From: Thinopyrum elongatum | Taxonomy: Eukaryota; Streptophyta; Magnoliopsida; Poales; Poaceae | Length of the DNA: 64,000 nt | Assembly (NCBI GenBank): GCA_011799875.1 | Contig: JAAAXO010000157.1 | Location: forward strand, 1 to 64,000 | Direction: 5' to 3' | Shown: piece after piece, positions 20,855 through 33,215 of the stretch | Layout: each line of letters opens with the position of its first letter | Position numbering within the stretch: the stretch's first letter is position 1 | Position numbers and translations under genes: made by a program | Notes under the pieces: generated by a model | Database searches by the model: none | Told to the model about the DNA's origin: nothing | What the model saw: only the letters and a program-made list of their open reading frames with translations

Positions 20855-23107
20855 GATCACAAGCCGATGAGACTGATTGGGAGAACATGACGAACAAACA
20901 GCTACATGATAAATTTCAGCAAATGATGAGTGGACAGGTGCAAGATGTGCTAAACAGATTTGAAGAGGCCATGGAGAAGATAGATGGAATTGAGAAGACG
21001 TTCGAAACTAAGCTCGATAACAAGTTTAATGAATTGCTCGCGCGTCTTCCACAACCACCGCCCGCTGCACCTGTCGCACCTCTACAACAACAAGAACGTC
21101 GCCTTCCAAATCAAGTGGGACGAGCACAGCGCGTTCCCCTTGAGCCTGGTCAAACTTCTGGTGCCGCTGCACCTACTGTTGATGCTTCTATGGCTCCTGT
21201 TGCCGCTGAGGAGGACGATTATGCGGGCGATTACGAGGATGAGGTTGATCAAAATCAGAACTACGTACCAGCACCAGGTCGTCTACATGCCAATAATCGC
21301 AATGGTAGGGCTGCATTACCACCTCAGGTACGAGATCATGACCATATTCCTAAACTGAAATTGAATATTCCACCATTTGAGGGTAGATATGTTCCTGATA
21401 TATATCTTACTTGGGAGTTAGAAACTGAACAACGTTTTACATGTTTACAATATCCCGAGGAGAGACGTGTTGCTGCTGCTGTTTGTGCTTTTACTAGTTT
21501 TGCATGTGTATGGTGGACTGAACATTGTAGATTATATCCTATTCCAGCTACGTGGGCTGCTTTGAAAACTGCTATGCGTACTCGTTGGGTTCCACCATAT
21601 TATCAACGTGAATTACTTCAAAAATTGCAGCGCTTAAGACAAGGAAAAAATTCTAGAGTATTCTAGAGTATAAGGAGTATGATAATATCACTCGTTTATT
21701 CCATCTTGCTTGTAAAGCTGAACGTGAAGTGCAGGATCGACAGGCATTGGCGCGAACTAATTTTTCTGCAGGTCGATCTTCATCATGGACACCGCGTGCC
21801 TCCTCTACTCCCACACGTCCTACTGCAGCACCACTGACTTCAGCCGCCAACTCCAACCGAGATACAAGAAAACAGGCACCACCACCACCATCTGCCAAGA
21901 GTACACCTTCTGGGCCTGCCCAGAGCTCTTCTTCATCTATGGCATCAACAGGGCACACACATGATATTATTTGTCGTCGTTGTAAGGGAAGTGGTCATTA
22001 TGCCAGAGAATGCCAATCTCCGCGTGTTATGATTGCTACTGAGGATGGTGGGTATGAGTCCGCTAGTGACTATGATGAGGAGACTTTGGCTCTTATTACA
22101 AGTGAAGAACACGGTGGAGATGATTCTGATCATGAGACGCAATACATGGCTCCTGAAGACGCTGACAGGTATGAATGTTTAGTTACTCAACGTGTTTTGA
22201 GTGTGCAGGTCACACAAGCTGAGCAAAATCAGAGGCATAATTTGTTCCATACAAAGGGAGTTGTGAAGGAACGTTCTGTTCGCGTCATCATAGATGGAGG
22301 GAGCTGCAACAACTTGGCTAGCATGGAGATGGTGGAGAAGCTATCTCTCACCACAAGACCACATCCACATCCTTACTATATCCAATGGTTCAACAACAGC
22401 GGCAAGGTTAAGGTAACACGTACTATTCGTGTGCATTTTAGTATCTCTACATATGCTGATTATGTTGATTGTGATGTGGTACCCATGCAAGCATGTTCCT
22501 TATTACTTGGTAGACCATGGCAATTTGATAAAAATTCTGTACACCATGGTAGAAACAATCAGTATACTCTTGTTCATAAGGATAAACATATTACTTTGCT
22601 TCCTATGACTCCTGATTCTATTTTGAAAGATGATATTAATAGAGCTAGTAAAGCAAAACAGGAGAAAAATAAGAGTGAAAATCAGATTGTGGCAAAAGAA
22701 TTTGAGCAACAAATGAAGCCTAATAATAAACCGTCTAGTGTTGCTTCTGAAATTAAATTGAAAAATGCGTGTTTACTTGCCACCAAATCTGATATTGATG
22801 AGCTAGATTTAAGCAAATCCGTTTGTTATGCTTTTGTGTGCAAAGAGGCATTATTTTCATTCGAGGACGTGCCTTCCTCTTTGCCTCCTGCTGTCACTAA
22901 CATTTTGCAGGAGTTCGCTGACGTCTTTCCACAAGACGTGCCACCGGGATTACCACCTATTCGCGGGATTGAGCATCAGATTGACTTAATTCCCGGTGCT
23001 TCCTTGCCAAACCGTGCGCCATACCGTACCAATCCAGAGGAGACGAAGGAGATTATGCGTCAAGTACAGGAGCTGCTCGACAAAGGTTATATACGCGAAT
23101 CTCTTAG
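20848..23107 (+). pseudogene. gag-pol: Gag and protease part of the split Cereba-like polyprotein
   Basis: The first frame starts at the conserved MAGSQADE start and covers a coiled, proline-rich N-terminus and the Gag core. It is broken at 21651-21670, where about 109 bp (net) are missing and the ten bases TTCTAGAGTA are repeated in tandem, shifting the frame. The second frame continues with the CCHC zinc knuckle (CRRCKGSGHYAREC), a retropepsin-like protease with IIDGGSCNN as probable active site and LLLGRPW as its C-terminal motif, then the linker into reverse transcriptase. It ends where a Quinta-like element is inserted after CTTAG. Confidence 0.9.
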
Positions 23108-24089
23108 TGATGAGGACATGACTACCTTGGATACGACCAAAAATATTGCATACATGTATATTTGTGAGGTGATTTCTAATGCAAACTATGCAATAATTTA
23201 TTTATGTCATCCAAGACAAAAATACTTCACAAACTTTTGTGCCATGTCTAATTGCAGGTGTATGGGAGATTTGTACAATCCACATATGAAGATAAGGGAA
23301 AAAGAGAAGTTTATGTGCTGTTCAAAAAGTCATATCACGTCACTTTTGGGCCAAGAGAAGATAGAGTCCAAGTCTCTCACGTTCTGGATTCAGATTCGGA
23401 CTGCACAGACATACCTGACTCAAAACGCCAAGAACTATTTCATACGGACTCCGAATTGGGTGATTCTTTTTTTGTTGGAAAGTAGATTTCGTGCTCTTTC
23501 TAACCCAATTGGTTTCACCTTCAAATTCATCTGGAGCGTTGAGTTGTCGTCGAAACAATCTGACGCCGTAGCAGAATCCGAGTCAAACTACAAGTCCAAA
23601 GGTGTTGCATCACCTCCACTTGGGCCCATTGGCCTTGTACGACCTAGGGTTAGTTTTAGGCTGCCTTGGGACGTCCTCCCACCTCCTTGGCCGCCACCCC
23701 TTGCTCCTATATAAGTAGATCCATCTAGTAGCTTTTTGCTTGGGATTTGTTTAGTTAAAAGTTAGCCATTGCAACTTCGTGTACTTCGTTTGTGTCCAAC
23801 GACCAGACCAAGACCGCTTTCGGATCCCCAGCATTATCAATACTTCATCTATATTCGCAATATTCAGATTGCATTATCATATTCTTGCTTGTTCTTCGAT
23901 TGCGTGCAGGAATAGACCTTCGTGGTCAGGCTGATCGTGCTTCCAGCATCGTCAGTAACCTCAGGAGATTGGTTTAGCGATTGCTAAGGCGCAACGTCGT
24001 GCACGTTTGTAGTCGGATCGTCAAAGTCGGCTCCACCAAATCGATAGTTACCATCTCATCGAAAGATCGGGACACCCTCGCCTCTATCA
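23108..24089 (+). repeat. 5' LTR of the second Quinta-like element
   Basis: It is 982 bp, TGATGAGGACATGACTACC to GCCTCTATCA, followed by AG and the primer site TGGTATCAGT at 24092-24101. It pairs with the LTR at 29500-30480. Confidence 0.9.
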
Positions 24090-24490
24090 AGTGGTATCAG
24101 TTTTCAGGTTGCTCGGTGAGAATTTTCAGTTTTCCGTAGATTAGATTTATTTTCTTACCTATTGTCCAAAGAAAAAACCACTAAAAAAAGTTAGATCTAT
24201 TCATCCTTTGTCCAAGCCAGTCCGAGCCTTCGCAATTTTCTTTTCATTGTTTGCATTATTGAATTATCGGTTGCATCGTCGTGTTCAGTTGCTGGTCTTA
24301 GTGTCTAGTTCGTTTAGAGTTTCGAGTTCTGTTCACATTAGCACGCCGCCGCTGCATCGTTATTCCTTCCGCTGTCCACCATCCCATCCATCAATTTCCA
24401 CATCGTGCTACCCACTGTTCATTGTCATAATCATAGTTGAGGTCGTTCACATCTGTGCTTGATCCAATCTACATCTTATCTAGTTTGTTT

Positions 24491-24605
24491 TGGAAAGTGG
24501 GAGCAAGAAAAAAAAAAGAGAAAAAAAGTTTAAAAAAAAGTCAGAGAAAGAAAAAGAAAAGAAAAAGTGTGAGAAAAAAAAAGAGAGAAGAAAAAAAAAA
24601 CAAAA
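24491..24605 (+). repeat. Purine-rich tract in the second Quinta-like leader
   Basis: It is an A/G-only stretch equivalent to the one at 14923-15042, with different run lengths. The leader after it is about 560 bp longer here (roughly 24706-25263) than in the 13537 copy. Confidence 0.75.
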
Positions 24606-25487
24606 TTCGGATATATCTAGACTCAATCTCGTAGCTGAATTCGGATTGGAATCTGTTTTGCGCAGTGTTCAGTAAAACAGGCATATCTTTTTCATACGAA
24701 GTCTGTTTTGGCTTCGTGAGTACTCAAATTAAAGCTAGCGACAAGCCGCATCTAAATAGTTGCAGAAGCTAGTTCAATATTTGACACCTCAAAATCGGCT
24801 TCTAAATAGGTCTTTTTGCCCTCCGAAGTTCGCGAACACAGCTTATTCCAGTTTTTCAGGCCAGTTTTAGAATTTTTTGACTCCTCATATCAACTCGGAA
24901 TTGAGTGATTCTTTTTGCATTTGAAAGCTTGAGTCAGTGCCTTTCTTGAGAAAAATTATCATAAAATTGGCACAAACTTTTATAGAGTAAAGTTGGAGAG
25001 AGAAGTGTTGGTATATGCTACTTGGTAGTTGTTTCTCATCATTATCTTTACTGCCATTGTGATCTTCACTTATATCTTGTTGTCCGGAGCTACTTCATAT
25101 CCTTTCTTGATGCTAGTTGTGCTACGCCGTGACGTCATTAGTGTTCTAGGCTCGCGTCTCTAGTCCGGTCTAGCCTAGGACCAGCACAGTATCGTCGTTG
25201 AGCGTTTATTCAACATTGCATCTCTGAATTGATTATTGCTAATCTTTTGCTACCATATATAGCCAACCCAACTCCACATATTTCTACACCGTGTATACGT
25301 ACGTTCACCTGGCAATCGCTTTACTCAATCTTCGGAGTTATTTGACACCGCTGGTTGCCCGTCACCACCTGCTGCATGGTAAGAACTTGTAAGATATTGA
25401 TATTTGCTTTACTGTGAGCGCTTTACCACCACATCCTAGTAGTTCATAGGAACATTATTCTCGATTTATTTTTTGTTTCTACTAATC

Positions 25488-27197
25488 ATGGCAGGTTCCG
25501 GAGTTGTTAGTTCTTGGGCTTCATCGATCGTGGGAGATTTGCCATCACCTAAGAAAATACAACAACCACCACAAGAGGAGCAATTACATCAGAATGCACA
25601 TAATCAGGTTAATGTTTCCATGCCACCATTTACTGGTCATTTTAGGCCTGATTTATATATTGAATGGGAGTACGAAATAAATGCTATATTTGCTTCCCAT
25701 AATTTTGATGAGCGTGAAAAATTTCAAGCTGCTGTTAGTACTTTTAGTAGCTTTGCTTTAGTTTGGTGGAGTGAATATTGTCGGTTAAACCCTGATCTTA
25801 TACCTACTACTTGGGATGATTTAAAACTTGTCATGAGAGATAGATTCGTTGATGTTTATTATACTCGTGGCATGATTAAAAAATTACAACATTTAAAACA
25901 AGGCACTGACACGGTAACAAAATACTATGATGATTTACAAACTACATTATTGCACTCATTTTTAGAAGAAAGTGAAGAAGATTTTATGGATAGATTTTGG
26001 GGAGGATTAAACCGTGATATTCAAGAGATTCTAATTCATGAAGAGTGTTATCCTATGGACCATTTGTTTCGTCTTGCTTGCAAAGCTGAACAGGAAATAA
26101 AACGACGTGTTGGCCACAAGGAGAACAAGCGCACGGTGCATATTCCAAGAGTTGATACGGTTGTTCCTTCAACTACTAGTTGTACTTTGACAACCACATC
26201 CATTGTTATGAGGACTACATCACCTCCACCATGTGACACATCACCCCCGAGAGTGGCTACATCAGCTGAGTTGATCATAAGAGGTAATGACAAAGGTACT
26301 GATCTTCCACCTCTACATGAGAATGAGGAATGCCTTGTCAATTTAAATGCACCATCTGATCAGCTACCCAATACTTTGATCACACCACCTATTTTAGAGG
26401 ACTATGTTGATAATTTGACTTTGCCATGTGACCAAACAACTAAAAGATCAACAATTTCGAGTGGACCCATTGAATTAACTATTAATATGAAAGAACCATG
26501 TGAATCAGGGAATAAATCAGATTTGGATCAAATACGTTTGAAAATAATTGTGCCAATGTTTAATCATTTTGATATGACCTCTAATCTTGGTGATGATTCT
26601 GTGTCAAATGACTTATTGCATGTTTGCTTATTTAAGCATGTTGTAGCATGTAAATTTGATTCAAGTAAGGTTTATTCACCAATGTTGGGATGGTTTAATG
26701 ATGAACATTGTCAATCCTTTGATATGAATAAGAGCTTCACTTATATGTGCAAATTGAGTTACAATATTTTCATGTCTTCTAATACTTGTGATAATATTTT
26801 GGCTTTAGATTTTATGAACTATGAAGGTTACTCATGTATACATGTGTCATACATGCAAAAACTAAGGGAAGTAAAACTGGATGACATATACATATACAAC
26901 ATGTACACCTTGTCTCTTTTGTTAGCCACATTTCAGCTTAAGCAACGCCGAGGACGGCTTTGTTTTCAAGAAGGGGAGGATGATGAGGACATGACTACCT
27001 TGGATACGACCAAAAATATTGCATACATGTATATTTGTGAGGTGATTTCTAATGCAAACTATGCAATAATTTATTTATGTCATCCAAGACAAAAATACTT
27101 CACAAACTTTTGTGCCATGTCTAATTGCAGGTGTATGGGAGATTTGTACAATCCACATATGAAGAGGCGAGGGTGTCCCGATCTTTCGATGAGATGA
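25488..27197 (+). CDS. gag: Gag-like protein of a Quinta-like element, tail truncated by rearrangement
   Basis: The open frame of 569 residues starts at the conserved MAGSGVVSS start. The Gag core is intact (FRPDLYIEWEYE, ALVWWSEYCRLN, LFRLACKAEQE). The linker differs from the other copies and is longer, with an extra acidic stretch around CESGNKSDLDQ. The conserved C-terminal block (MFNHFDMTSNLGDD to [11 protein letters not shown]) is complete. The LTR-encoded part stops after about 60 residues because an inverted Cereba-like LTR abuts at 27163, adding about ten unrelated residues. There is no zinc knuckle and no enzyme domain. Confidence 0.75.
   Translation: MAGSGVVSSWASSIVGDLPSPKKIQQPPQEEQLHQNAHNQVNVSMPPFTGHFRPDLYIEWEYEINAIFASHNFDEREKFQAAVSTFSSFALVWWSEYCRLNPDLIPTTWDDLKLVMRDRFVDVYYTRGMIKKLQHLKQGTDTVTKYYDDLQTTLLHSFLEESEEDFMDRFWGGLNRDIQEILIHEECYPMDHLFRLACKAEQEIKRRVGHKENKRTVHIPRVDTVVPSTTSCTLTTTSIVMRTTSPPPCDTSPPRVATSAELIIRGNDKGTDLPPLHENEECLVNLNAPSDQLPNTLITPPILEDYVDNLTLPCDQTTKRSTISSGPIELTINMKEPCESGNKSDLDQIRLKIIVPMFNHFDMTSNLGDDSVSNDLLHVCLFKHVVACKFDSSKVYSPMLGWFNDEHCQSFDMNKSFTYMCKLSYNIFMSSNTCDNILALDFMNYEGYSCIHVSYMQKLREVKLDDIYIYNMYTLSLLLATFQLKQRRGRLCFQEGEDDEDMTTLDTTKNIAYMYICEVISNANYAIIYLCHPRQKYFTNFCAMSNCRCMGDLYNPHMKRRGCPDLSMR
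26981..27165 (+). repeat. Truncated Quinta-like 3' LTR fragment
   Basis: The fragment follows the polypurine tract and keeps only about 184 bp of U3. It breaks at CATATGAAGA, sharing the bases AGA with the inverted Cereba-like LTR that follows. Confidence 0.85.
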
Positions 27198-28080
27198 TAG
27201 CTATCGTTTTTGGTGGAGTAGACTTTGACGATCCGACTACGAACGTGCGAGGACGTCGCGCCTTAGCAATCGCTAAACCAACTCCGAGAGGTTATTGACC
27301 ACGCCGGAGCACAATCAACCTGACCACGAGGGTCTATCTCCTGCAAGCAAACGAAGAACAAGCAAGAAACTAAGATTTGCAATCTGGATATTGGGAATAT
27401 AAGATGAGAGCTTTATTGATCAAGGTGGGGTTCTGTGACGTCTTGGTCTGGTCGTTGAACACAAACGAAGTACGCGAAGTTGCAGCTATGGCGAACTTTT
27501 AATCTAAACAAAACCCAAAGTCTAAACGGTGCCCTAAGGGCTGTATATATGGAGGAAGAGGAGGGGATTTCGTGGCCCTTGAAGGAGGGGTCCGAAACCA
27601 ACCCTATCTCTTGTTTCCCCACACATACGGACTCTAAAAACAGCCTATACTCAAGTATTTCGAAATTACATGGGCCTGGCCCAATAATAAGGTGACGCAG
27701 CACCTATAATAGCCTCTGGACGAAATTTATGAAGTGAAATCTTGTATATTTCGTCCAAGGCTTCCTGCACTCATTATGGTGGCTTCAAAGTCCTGAAATC
27801 ATCACTTGTAACTCCGTTCTTGTTCCCCTTGTGCATGCCATCATCTCCATGCTTGAACTTGCTCCAAGGTTCCTCTTTCTTGTCCAAGCTAGGGCCTTCA
27901 TTTGTAAGCAAAACAAATGTATCCAATTTAGGCAGCATCATATTCTCATGAACTTTAGAATCATTACCAAGAAACGAAAGTACCTGATAATTTAATTGGC
28001 GTGCGCGAGCTCTAGTAATTGGTCCAGTATGTATAGAAGCAGGGGCTGTGGGTGTAACAATGGTATTGATGTCCTCATCA
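27163..28080 (-). repeat. Inverted Cereba-like LTR lacking its last four bases
   Basis: On the minus strand this is a nearly complete LTR: it reaches TGATGAGGACATC at 28080 but lacks the final ATCA at 27163. Immediately to its right is ATAGG and a direct LTR remnant, which suggests it once inserted into that LTR. Confidence 0.88.
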
Positions 28081-28629
28081 ATAGGTGCTGCGTCACCTTA
28101 TTATTGGGCCAGGCCCATGTAATTTCGAAATACTTGAGTATAGGCTGTTTTTAGAGTCCGTATGTGTGGGGAAACAAGAGATAGGGTTGGTTTCGGACCC
28201 CTCCTTCAAGGGCCACGAAATCCCCTCCTCTTCCTCCATATATACAGCCCTTAGGGCACCGTTTAGACTTTGGGTTTTGTTTAGATTAAAAGTTCGCCAT
28301 AGCTGCAACTTCGCGTACTTCGTTTGTGTTCAACGACCAGACCAAGACGTCACAGAACCCCACCTTGATCAATAAAGCTTTCATCTTATATTCGCAATAT
28401 CCAGATTGCAAATCTTAGTTTCTTGCTTGTTCTTCGTTTGCTTGCAGGAGATAGACCCTCGTGGTCAGGTTGATTGTGCTCCGGCGTGGTCAATAACCTC
28501 TCGGAGTTGGTTTAGCGATTGCTAAGGCGCGACGTCCTCGCACGTTCGTAGTCGAATCGTCAAAGTCTACTCCACCAAAAACGATAGCTATCATCTCATC
28601 GAAAGATCGGGACACCCTCGCCTCTATCA
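28081..28629 (+). repeat. Truncated direct Cereba-like LTR
   Basis: The 549-bp 3' part begins at ATAGGTGCTGCG and ends GCCTCTATCA. TATGG follows, the start of the resumed Quinta-like gag, so this LTR end is a genuine insertion boundary whose left partner is lost. Confidence 0.88.
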
Positions 28630-30105
28630 TATGGACCATTTGTTTCGTCTTGCTTGCAAAGCTGAACAGGAAATAAAACGACGTGTTGGCCACAAGGAGA
28701 ACAAGCGCACGGTGCACATTCCAAGTGTTGATACAGATGTTTCTTCAACTACTAGGCGTACTATGACAACCACATCCGTTGTTGCGAGGACTACATCATC
28801 TCCATCATGTGACACATCACCTCCAAGAGTGCCTACATCATCTGAGTTGATCATAAGAGGTAATGACAAAGGTACAGATTTTCAACTTTCACATGAGAAT
28901 GATGCATGCCTAGTTAACTTGAATACATCATGTGTTGTGTTACCTATTGATTTGAGCACACCAACTATTTTAGAGAATCGTGTTACTGTCATGAATGCGT
29001 CATGTGATCAAAGAGTTGAAGTATCAACAATTTTGAGTGCACCCAATGAATTAACTGTTGATGAAAAAGAAACAATGTTTAATCATTTTGATATGACCTC
29101 TAATCTTGGTGACGATTTTGTGTCAAATGACTTATTGCATGTTTGCTTATTTAAGCATGTTGTAGCATGTAAATTTGATGCAAGTAAGGTTTATTCACCA
29201 ATGTTGGGATGGTTTAATGATGAACATTGTCAATCCTTTGATATGAATAAGAGCTTCACTTATATGTGCAAATTGAGTTACAATATTTTCATGTCTTCTA
29301 ATACTTGTGATAATATTTTGGCTTTAGATTTTATGAACTATGAAGGTTACTCATGTATACATGTGTCATATATGCAAAAACTAAGGGAAGTAAAACTGGA
29401 TGACATATACATATACAACATGTACGCCTTGTCTCTTTTGTTAGCCACATTTCAGCTTAAGCAACGCCGAGGACGGCTTTGTTTTCAAGAAGGGGAGGAT
29501 GATGAGGACATGACTACCTTGGATACGACCAAAAATATTGCATACATGTATATTTGTGAGGTGATTTCTAATGCAAACTATGCAATAATTTATTTATGTC
29601 ATCCAAGACAAAAATACTTCACAAACTTTTGTGCCATGTCTAATTGCAGGTGTATGGGAGATTTGTACAATCCACATATGAACATAAGGGAAAAAGAGAA
29701 GTTTATGTGCTGTTCAAAAAGTCATCTCACGTCACTTTTGGGTCAAGAGAAGATAGAGTCCAAGTCTCTCACGTTCTGGATTCAGATTCGGACTGCACAG
29801 ACATACCTGACTCAAAACGCCAAGAACTATTTCATACGGACTCCGAATTGGGTGATTCTTTTTTGTTGGAAAGTAGATTTCGTGCTCTTTCTAACCCAAT
29901 TGGTTTCACCTTCAAATTCATCTGGAGCGTTGAGTTGTCGTCGAAACAATCTGACGCTGTAGCAGAATCCGAGTCAAACTACAAGTCCAAAGGTGTTGCA
30001 TCACCTCCACTTGGGCCCATTGGCCTTGTACGACCTAGGGTTAGTTTTAGGCTGCCTTGGGACGTCCTCCCACCTCCTTGGCCGCCACCCCTTGCTCCTA
30101 TATAA
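28630..30105 (+). pseudogene. gag: 3' part of a Quinta-like gag, 5' part missing
   Basis: The text resumes within the Gag core at MDHLFRLACKAEQE and continues through the linker, the conserved C-terminal block and the LTR-encoded extension. A one-base shortening of the T run near 29870 shifts the frame inside the LTR, so two overlapping frames together cover it. The linker (SSTTRRTMTTTSVV) matches the copy at 17995 more closely than the gag just upstream at 25488. Confidence 0.85.
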
Positions 30106-30480
30106 GTAGATCCATCTAGTAGCTTTTTGCTTGGGATTTGTTTAGTTAAAAGTTAGCCATTGCAACTTCGTGTACTTCGTTTGTGTCCAACGACCAGACC
30201 AAGACCGCTTTCGGATCCCCACCATTATCAATACTTCATCTATATTCGCAATATTCAGATTGCATTATCATATTCTTGCTTGTTCTTCGATTGCGTGCAG
30301 GAATAGACCTTCGTGGTCAGGCTGATCGTGCTTCCAGCATCGTCAGTAACCTCAGGAGATTGGTTTAGCGATTGCTAAGGCGCAACGTCGTGCACGTTTG
30401 TAGTCGGATCGTCAAAGTCGGCTCCACCAAATCGATAGTTACCATCTCATCGAAAGATCGGGACACCCTCGCCTCTATCA
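29500..30480 (+). repeat. 3' LTR of the second Quinta-like element
   Basis: It is 981 bp, preceded by CAAGAAGGGGAGGA and followed by the duplicated CTTAG. By eye it differs from the 5' LTR at only about six positions. Confidence 0.92.
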
Positions 30481-30485
30481 CTTAG

Positions 30486-33215
30486 TCCTTGTGCTGTTCC
30501 TATTATACTAGTGCCAAAAAAGGATGGTACGTCGCGTATGTGTGTTGATTGTAGAGGCATTAATAATATTACTTTTCGTTATCGTCATCCTATTCCTAGG
30601 CTAGATGATATGCTTGATGAATTGAGTGGCTCTACAATATTCTCCAAAGTTGATTTGCGTAGTGGATACCATCAAATTCGTATGAAATTGGGAGATGAAT
30701 GGAAAACAGCATTTAAAACTAAGTTCGGTTTATATGAGTGGTTAGTCATGCCTTTTGGGTTAACTAATGCACCTAGTACTTTCACGAGATTAATCAACGC
30801 AGTTTTACGTGCTTTCATTGGACGATTTGTGGTAGTTTACTTTGATGATATATTGATTTATAGCAGATCTTTGGAGGAACATTTGGAACATTTACGTGCT
30901 GTTTTTATTGCTCTATGTGATGCACGTTTGTTTGGTAACCTTGGGAAGTGCACCTTTTGCACCGACCGAGTATCTTTTCTTGGCTATGTTGTTACTCCAC
31001 AGGGAATTGAAGTTGATAAAGCCAAGATTGAAGCTATTGAGAGTTGGTCGCAGCCCAAAACAGTCACACAAGTGAGGAGTTTCCTTGGCCTCGCTGGTTT
31101 CTATAGGCGTTTTGTGAGAGATTTCAGTACCATTGCTGCACCTCTCAACGAGCTTACAAAGAAGGATGTGCCTTTTGTTTGGGGTACCGCACAGGAAGAA
31201 CCTTCATGGTGTTGAAAGATAAGTTAACACATGCTCCTTTACTCCAACTTCCTGATTTTAATAAGACTTTTGAGCTTGAATGTGATGCTAGTGGAATTGG
31301 ATTAGGAGGTGTGTTATTACAAGATGGCAAACCTGTTGCATACTTTTCTGAAAAATTCAGTGGGCCTAGTCTGAATTACTCTACTTATGATAAGGAATTA
31401 TATGCTCTTGTTCGGACTTTGGAAACATGGCAACATTATTTATGGCCCAAAGAATTTGTTATTCATTCTGATCATGAATCTTTGAAACATATTAAAAGTC
31501 AAGCCAAACTGAACCGTAGACATGCTAAATGGGTTGAATTCATTGAGACTTTCCCTTATGTCATTAAACACAAGAAGGGTAAAGAAAATGTTATTGCTGA
31601 TGCTTTGTCTCGTCGTTATACTATGCTTTCACAACTTGACTTTAAAATATTTGGTTTGGAGACCATCAAAGATCAATATGTGCATGATGTTGAATTTAAA
31701 GATGTATTACAGAATTGTAAAGAAGGGAGAACATGGAACAAGTTCGTCGTTAATGATGGATTTGTTTTTCGTGCTAACAAGCTATGCATTCCAGCTAGCT
31801 CTGTTCGTCTTTTGTTGTTGCAGGAGGCGCATGGAGGAGGATTAATGGGACACTTTGGCGTAAAGAAGACGGAGGATGTACTTGCTACACATTTCTTTCG
31901 GCCAAAGATGAGACGAGATGTTGAGCGTTTTGTTGCTCATTGCACTACATGTCAAAAAGCTAAGTCACGACTCAATCCTCATGGTTTATATATGCCTTTG
32001 CCTGTACCTAGTGTTCCTTGGGAGGATATATCTATGGACTTTGTTTTAGGTTTACCTCGAACAAAGAAGGGGAGGGATAGCATATTTGTTGTCGTGGATA
32101 GATTTTCGAAAATGGCACACTTTATACCATGTCATAAAACCGATGATGCTGCTAATGTTGCTGATTTGTTCTTTCGTGAAATTATTCGCTTGCATGGTGT
32201 GCCAAATACTATTGTTTCAGATCGTGATACTAAATTTCTTAGCCACTTTTGGAGATGTTTATGGGCTAAGTTGGGGACTAAACTGCTTTTTAGTACTACT
32301 TGTCACCCCCAAACTGATGGACAAACTGAAGTAGTCAATAGAACTTTGTCTACTATGCTTAGGGCTGTTTTGAAGAATAATAAGAAAATGTGGGAAGAAT
32401 GCCTGCCTCATATTGAATTTGCTTATAATCGTTCATTGCATTCTACTACTAAGATGTGCCCTTTTGAAATTGTATATGGTTTCCTAGCTCGTGCACCCAT
32501 TGATTTGTTGCCTCTTCCATCTTCGGAGAAGGTTAATTTTGATGCTAAACAACACGCTGAATTGATCTTAAAAATGCATGAGTTAACTAAGGAGAACATT
32601 GAGCGTATGAATGCTAAATATAAACTTTCTGGAGATAAGGGTAGAAAACATGTTGTGTTTGCACCTGGAGATCTTGTTTGGTTACATTTGCGTAAGGATA
32701 GATTTCCTGATTTGTGCAAATCAAAGCTAATGCCACGTGCTGATGGTCCTTTTAAGGTGTTAGAGAAAATAAATGATAATGCATATAAACTTGAGCTGCC
32801 TGCAGATTTTGGGGTTAGTCCCACTTTTAACGTTGCAGATTTGAAGCCTTATTTGGGTGAGGAAGATGAGCTTCCGTCGAGGACGACTTCATTTCGAGAA
32901 GGGGAGGATGATGAGGACATCAATATCATTGTTACACCCACAGCCCCTGCTGCTATACATACTGGACCAATTACTAGAGCTCGCGCACGCCAATTAAATT
33001 ATCAGGTACTTTCGTTTCTTGGTAATGATTCTAATGTTCATGAGAATATGATGCTGCCTAAAGTGGATACATTTGTTTTGCTTACGAATGAAGGGCCTAG
33101 CTTGGACAAGAAAGAGGAACATTGGAGCAAGTTCAAGCATGGAGATGATGGCATGCGCACGGGAAACAAGAACGGAGTTACTAGTGATGATTTCAGGCCT
33201 TTGAAGCCACCATAA
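30486..33215 (+). pseudogene. pol: Reverse transcriptase, RNase H and integrase part of the split Cereba-like polyprotein
   Basis: The first frame holds the reverse transcriptase palm, with [15 protein letters not shown] and the catalytic YFDD at about 30838-30849. One base is missing near 31200 relative to the intact copy, so the frame shifts at the connection to RNase H. The second frame contains RNase H ([28 protein letters not shown]), the integrase HHCC domain, its catalytic D,D,E residues and the C-terminal region. It stops inside the 3' LTR after the tail with [10 protein letters not shown]. With the Quinta-like element ignored, the join to the protease frame is in phase, so the Quinta insertion did not depend on earlier decay here. 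Confidence 0.9.
32897..32908 (+). other. Polypurine tract of the nested Cereba-like element
   Basis: AGAAGGGGAGGA lies directly before the 3' LTR. The tract is also translated, as part of the EGED acidic stretch. Confidence 0.85.

Larger units (their letters stand above)
23108..30480 (+). mobile_element. Second Quinta-like element, inserted at the start of reverse transcriptase and itself rearranged
   Basis: CTTAG precedes the left LTR (23103-23107) and follows the right LTR (30481-30485). The outer LTRs are a close pair, both with the CATCTGGAGCG variant. Inside are a complete gag, a 184-bp piece of a 3' LTR, an inverted Cereba-like LTR, a truncated direct Cereba-like LTR, and then a second gag 3' part leading into the right LTR. 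The two gag segments differ clearly in their linker, so two different Quinta-like copies contribute. The host reading frame is continuous across the insertion point. Confidence 0.88.

Noticed and set aside
27413..27703. A 96-codon frame recurring many times on both strands, with a 71-codon antisense shadow
   Set aside because: It lies in the R-U5 part of the Cereba-like LTR across the TATA and polyadenylation signals. Its recurrence reflects LTR copies, not a gene family.
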